Of a stretch of DNA of 64,000 bases, positions 59,891-64,000 are shown piece after piece. This DNA is from Welwitschia mirabilis (lineage: Eukaryota; Gnetophyta; Gnetopsida; Welwitschiales). Every line of letters starts with the position of its first letter. Within the stretch, counting starts at the first letter, position 1. The notes beneath the pieces are model-generated. The model did not search any database. It was not told the origin of the DNA and saw only the letters and a list, made by a program, of their open reading frames with translations. The position numbers were made by a program, and so were the translations under genes. The stretch is from assembly GCA_051453625.1 (NCBI GenBank), contig JBOZIK010000001.1, positions 12,371,463 to 12,435,462 of the forward strand, in the 5' to 3' direction.

Positions 59891-60834
59891 ATTAATAATT
59901 TATTTTTTTCCATTTTCTAAATTGAGCACTAATTGTTCTATGTTGGTGAGATGCTGAAAAGGATCTTTATTAGATTCTCCTAAAAAGGTTAAATAAGGAT
60001 TTAAGTTTTTTAATTATACATCATCACTAGGAGGTAAGTTAAAAGGATTTTGGATTTCATGTTTTCCATGGACTATTAAGTATTTAAGTTTAATATCTAT
60101 AATTGCATTAAATGTATTTGCATTAAGATTTTTAATCATGGTTGGGGTATTAGATAATGCTACTTGCTTTTACTTTTGCATTATATTTAAGTAAGATTTT
60201 AAAAATGATCCACTTCTATACTATTACTTTCTTTTGAAAAAAATTAGATTCTAAATTAACAAAAGCTAAAAAGTTTCATTCAACTCTTGGAATTTTTTAT
60301 GTATTTGGGATGTGTGTTCCTAGGCTAAGTTTGATGTCGATTAAAACTTTTTTGATATTTTACTTAATCAAGCTCTACTCCCTTAGATACTTCATCTTTT
60401 TACCTAAATGTACTGTGTTCCTACATTCTTAGTGATGTTTCTACAATATCATCTCTATCATTATACAGATGATTACCTAGGTGAATACTGCAAAACATAG
60501 AAAATCAAAAACTAAATATAGAACCAAAATAAAAACTAATAGTTGTTAGCTTATGTTGCATGGACAATAGAGGAGATGATATTAATTTATTCTATGGTAG
60601 AAAACAAAAACTATGGAAAATATTAAAAAAACCCTAACCCTAGGCCATTTCCCCTTGTATCCTCTGGATAATAAGAAGGATGACAAGCATGAAAAATATG
60701 AATTGAAAAATGAAAAAAAAAGGAAAGAAAAACTATGATATTTATAGTAAAAATACAATGTTACCATAAAAAAAACCTAAATTGAAATCTAAATCAGTTA
60801 TCTGAGTAATTAAAATCCTCAAACTCCTTGTAGT
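59690..60834 (-). pseudogene. gypsy element D gag, N-terminal part (left contig copy)
   Basis: On minus, near 59890-60180: VALSNTPTMIKNLNANTFNA, IDIKLKYLIVHGKHEIQNPF, LKNLNPYLTFLGESNKDPFQ and HLTNIEQLVLNLENGKK. This corresponds to the plant Athila gag segment FELKP-----L-TF-G--SEDP--HL--F----. It is broken by stops. The sequence is repeated at 60935-62068. Confidence 0.7.
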
Positions 60835-60934
60835 NNNNNNNNNNNNNNNNNNNNNNNNNNNNNNNNNNNNNNNNNNNNNNNNNNNNNNNNNNNNNNNNNN
60901 NNNNNNNNNNNNNNNNNNNNNNNNNNNNNNNNNN

Positions 60935-62068
60935 CATACGTTGTGGCATAATTCTTACTATATTGTTGTTGAAAGTTTGTAACATTTTCTTCTCTTTTTC
61001 ATTATACTTTCACTTATGAATCTTTTGCTAAAAGCGTCTTGTATTTAACTCTACATTTTCAGACTTTTATGAGGTATATTTTTTAAGCCAAATTTTCACT
61101 TTGAATCCTAATTGTGATAGGAAAGGTATTAATAATTTTTTTTTTCCATTTCCTGAAGTGAGCACTAATTGTTCTATGTTGGTGAGATGTTGAAAAGGAT
61201 TTTTATTAGATTCTCCTAAAAAGGTTAAATAAGGATTTAAGTTTTTTAATTATACATCAACACTAGGAGGTAAGTTAAAAGGATTTTGGATTTCATGTTT
61301 TCTATGGACTATTAAGTATTTAAGTTTAATATCTATAATTGCATTAAATGTATTTCCATTAGGATTTTTCATCATGGTTGGGGTATTGGATAATGCTACT
61401 TGCTTTTGCTTTTGCATTGTATTCAAAATAGATTTAAAAAATGATTCACTTATATACTATTACTTTTTTTTTTAAAAAAATTAGATTCTAAATTAACAAA
61501 AGCTAAAAAGTTTTTTTCAACTCTAGGAATTTTTTATGTACTTGGGATGTGTGTACTTAGGCTAAGTTTGATGTCGATCAAACTTTTTCTGATATTTTAC
61601 TTGATCAAGCTCTCCCTTAGATAATTCATCTTTTTACTTGAATGTATTGTGTCCCTACATTCTTAATGATGTTTCTACAATATCAGCTCTATCATTGTAT
61701 AGATGATTGCCTAGATGAATACTGTAAAATATAGAAAATAGAAAACTAAATATAGAACCAAAATAAAAACTAATAGTTATTAGCTTATGTTGTTTGTACA
61801 ATAGAGGAGATGATATTGATTTATTCTACGGTAAAAAACAAAGCTATGGAAAATCTTAAAAAAACCCTAAACCTAGGATATTTCCCCCTGTGTCCTCTAG
61901 ATAATAAGAAAGATGACAAGCATGAAAAACGTGAATTTAAAAATGAAAAAAAATATGAAAAGAAAAACTATGATATTTATAGTAAAAATACAATGTTATC
62001 ATAAGAAAATACCTAAATTGAAATCTAAAGCACTTATCTAAGTAATTACAATCCTTGAACTCCTTGTA
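60935..62068 (-). pseudogene. gypsy element D gag, N-terminal part (right contig copy, likely duplicate)
   Basis: It repeats 59697-60834 across a 100-N gap with scattered substitutions. Both copies contain GTTGTGGCATAATTCTTA and GGTTAAATAAGGATTTAAG. The right copy continues through the primer site into the 5' LTR. Confidence 0.85.
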
Positions 62069-62071
62069 GCC

Positions 62072-62090
62072 TTCCTTAGCAATGGCGCCA
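62072..62090 (-). promoter_or_regulatory. Primer binding site of element D
   Basis: The minus strand reads TCTTGGCGCCATTGCTAAGG, three bases inside the 5' LTR. TGGCGCC followed by a TTGC stretch is the usual primer site of Athila/Tat-type plant gypsy elements. Confidence 0.75.
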
Positions 62091-62093
62091 AGA

Positions 62094-63778
62094 TGTTGTA
62101 GTGCGTATTTATGCAAATACTATGTTCTTTATTAAATTCTATTAATCACAAAAATATGCATAAGAATAACATACTAATATAGATGGAAGTGAATCTGAAT
62201 ATATCATAATCTATCAAAGACACTAAGTGAGAAGAAAGAAAATTACTTTTCACAAAGTAAAGGTTCATAATAAAAATCAACAATGCAAGAAAAGTAAACA
62301 CATAATGTAATGAAATGCAATCTAATCTAAATGCAACATCTATTTAACTACTAAATCTCTATAATTATGATAGAGCTTGTATAACCTAGATTAATCAAGA
62401 AAACTATTACTAATCAAAACCAATCTAGGCTACCAAGTATATCAAACAGAATATGAAAAACATGTAATGATTAATTTATAAAATATAAAATGTAATGCAA
62501 GTTCCTAAACTAATGATTTCAACCTTAATAAAGGTTTCCCTTGATGACCTATATCATAAATGAAGCTATCACGAAATCATAAGAAACATAAACCATAAGG
62601 GACATGCACATGAATATATCAATACTAAATAAGATTNNNNNNNNNNNNNNNNNNNNNNNNNNNNNNNNNNNNNNNNNNNNNNNNNNNNNNNNNNNNNNNN
62701 NNNNNNNNNNNNNNNNNNNNNNNNNNNNNNNNNNNNNNNNNNNNNNNNNNNNNNNNNNNNNNNNNNNNNNNNNNNNNNNNNNNNNNNNNNNNNNNNNNNN
62801 NNNNNNNNNNNNNNNNNNNNNNNNNNNNNNNNNNNNNNNNNNNNNNNNNNNNNNNNNNNNNNNNNNNNNNNNNNNNNNNNNNNNNNNNNNNNNNNNNNNN
62901 NNNNNNNNNNNNNNNNNNNNNNNNNNNNNNNNNNNNNNNNNNNNNNNNNNNNNNNNNNNNNNNNNNNNNNNNNNNNNNNNNNNNNNNNNNNNNNNNNNNN
63001 NNNNNNNNNNNNNNNNNNNNNNNNNNNNNNNNNNNNNNNNNNNNNNNNNNNNNNNNNNNNNNNNNNNNNNNNNNNNNNNNNNNNNNNNNNNNNNNNNNNN
63101 NNNNNNNNNNNNNNNNNNNNNNNNNNNNNNNNNNNNNNNNNNNNNNNNNNNNNNNNNNNNNNNNNNNNNNNNNNNNNNNNNNNNNNNNNNNNNNNNNNNN
63201 NNNNNNNNNNNNNNNNNNNNNNNNNNNNNNNNNNNNNNNNNNNNNNNNNNNNNNNNNNNNNNNNNNNNNNNNNNNNNNNNNTAAACTCAAAAATAGATAA
63301 TTCTAACAGACACAACCAAAACCATAATAGTGCATGGAAAGCACATGATACATTAACATGTTAGGTGAACTTTGGTACATTGACTAAAAATAGTAGTTAT
63401 TTTGGTTTTCATTTAGATAATGGTAAGGATGATATCACATTAAGAGAGTTCTATATTTAGCCTTCATGTTGATTCAATTAGCATCCGAATTAGCATGCAA
63501 TTGGTATTATCTGAGTTTGTCATCTAGATGATATAGGGGATGATAACCTTCTTAAGGCTTCTTATCAAGTTAAATTGGCCTTAAAGCTCATTAATTTCTC
63601 CTTAAAATGTGAAGTATTAGAATTAGTTCAAAATTATTTTATATGTATTGATATCTATGCATGTCCATAATTTTCTATTTGACTCTCAATAATCATCATT
63701 TCATGCTTATATCTATTTAAATATCCTACAAAACTACTCAAAATACCTTATAAAAATATATAATTTTGCATCACAATA
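62094..63778 (-). mobile_element. 5' LTR of gypsy element D
   Basis: It begins TGTTGTAGTGCG and ends TTTTGCATCACAATA, followed by GTGAG. It contains a 645-N gap (62637-63281). It pairs with 52207-54004. Confidence 0.85.
62637..63281. other. Assembly gap, 645 N
   Basis: It lies inside the element D 5' LTR. All open frames crossing it are artefacts. Confidence 0.95.
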
Positions 63779-64000
63779 GTGAGGTAATATCCCTACTCTC
63801 TAGTAGTTCTTAACCTTTAAGCTAATAATGTTTTTTAGCCAAACCGTTTCTGGTCTCTAACTCCTCAACATCATTTAGGCTCTTGTCATTCAATACTTTT
63901 AAGGATCAGAATGGGATATTTCCTTATCTAATCCTTTAATATTTTAGTATCTTCAACTCTTTCTATAAGGGGGAATCCTCTTTCTTTAACTTTCAATATT
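63779..64000. other. Right flank of element D
   Basis: It starts with the GTGAG target duplication. The minus strand gives partly open text (ERGFPLIERVEDTKILKD, IRKYPILILKSIE) that I cannot assign. It may belong with the unrecognised region left of element D. Confidence 0.3.

Larger units (their letters stand above)
52207..63778 (-). mobile_element. Ty3/gypsy (Athila/Tat-like) element D, with no pol beyond protease
   Basis: The two LTRs (52207-54004 and 62094-63778) begin TGTTG and end CACAATA on plus. They are flanked by a perfect 5-bp repeat GTGAG (52202-52206 and 63779-63783). The primer site TTGGCGCCATTGC and a polypurine tract are in place. Inside, on minus, are gag with a zinc-knuckle remnant, then the protease, then about 1.6 kb without recognisable pol, then the conserved block shared with Z and A. 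No RT, RNase H, INT or ORF-X can be seen. The span is inflated by a ~1.1-kb duplicated contig end and large gaps. Confidence 0.85.

Noticed and set aside
1-64000. CRISPR array, bacterial operon, tRNA or rRNA gene
   Set aside because: No regular repeat-spacer pattern, no clustered intact ORFs and no recognisable RNA gene; all features fit plant retrotransposon DNA.

Overview
This window looks like gene-poor intergenic DNA from a seed plant nuclear genome. It is very AT-rich and depleted in CG. It holds long (CT)n microsatellites and nested, decayed LTR retrotransposons of the Ty1/copia and Ty3/gypsy types, plus many runs of N. I find no intact host gene, no tRNA or rRNA gene and no CRISPR array. 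Every protein-coding signal I can name belongs to a retrotransposon broken by stops and frameshifts. I cannot name the species.

Layout: (1) 1-7362 is the 3' half of a plus-strand gypsy element (Z): a conserved non-coding block, a ~90-bp tandem repeat, a degraded extra ORF (ORF-X), a polypurine tract (PPT) and the 3' LTR. (2) 7581-26150 is a minus-strand copia element (copia-1). Its reverse transcriptase is split at 8958/23081 by a minus-strand gypsy element (A, 8959-23080). A has both LTRs, gag, PR, RT, RNase H, INT, the same non-coding block, a tandem repeat and a second ORF-X. (3) 26195-26685 is a gypsy LTR remnant. (4) 26686-30399 is the 3' part of a minus-strand SIRE/Maximus-like copia element (B). 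(5) 30500-33309 is AT-rich repeats, a CT microsatellite and gaps. (6) 33310-46187 is a structurally complete minus-strand SIRE-like copia element (C), inserted in a ~200-bp tandem repeat. (7) 46590-47580 is a probable LTR. (8) 47580-52206 is unassigned sequence, including an unrecognised repeated coding-like region. (9) 52207-63778 is a minus-strand gypsy element (D) with a perfect 5-bp target duplication. It has gag and protease, but no RT, RNase H or integrase is visible.

Assembly caution: at least twelve N gaps, mostly exactly 100 N, lie between two diverged copies of the same sequence. The end of the left contig repeats the start of the right contig. I read these as uncollapsed haplotypes or missed contig overlaps, so the window is longer than the real locus and many features appear twice.

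Most notable biologically: two gypsy copies of one lineage (Z and A) share the order [INT] - conserved non-coding block - tandem repeats - ORF-X - PPT - LTR. ORF-X sits in the position used by env-like genes, and I do not recognise it as a named family.
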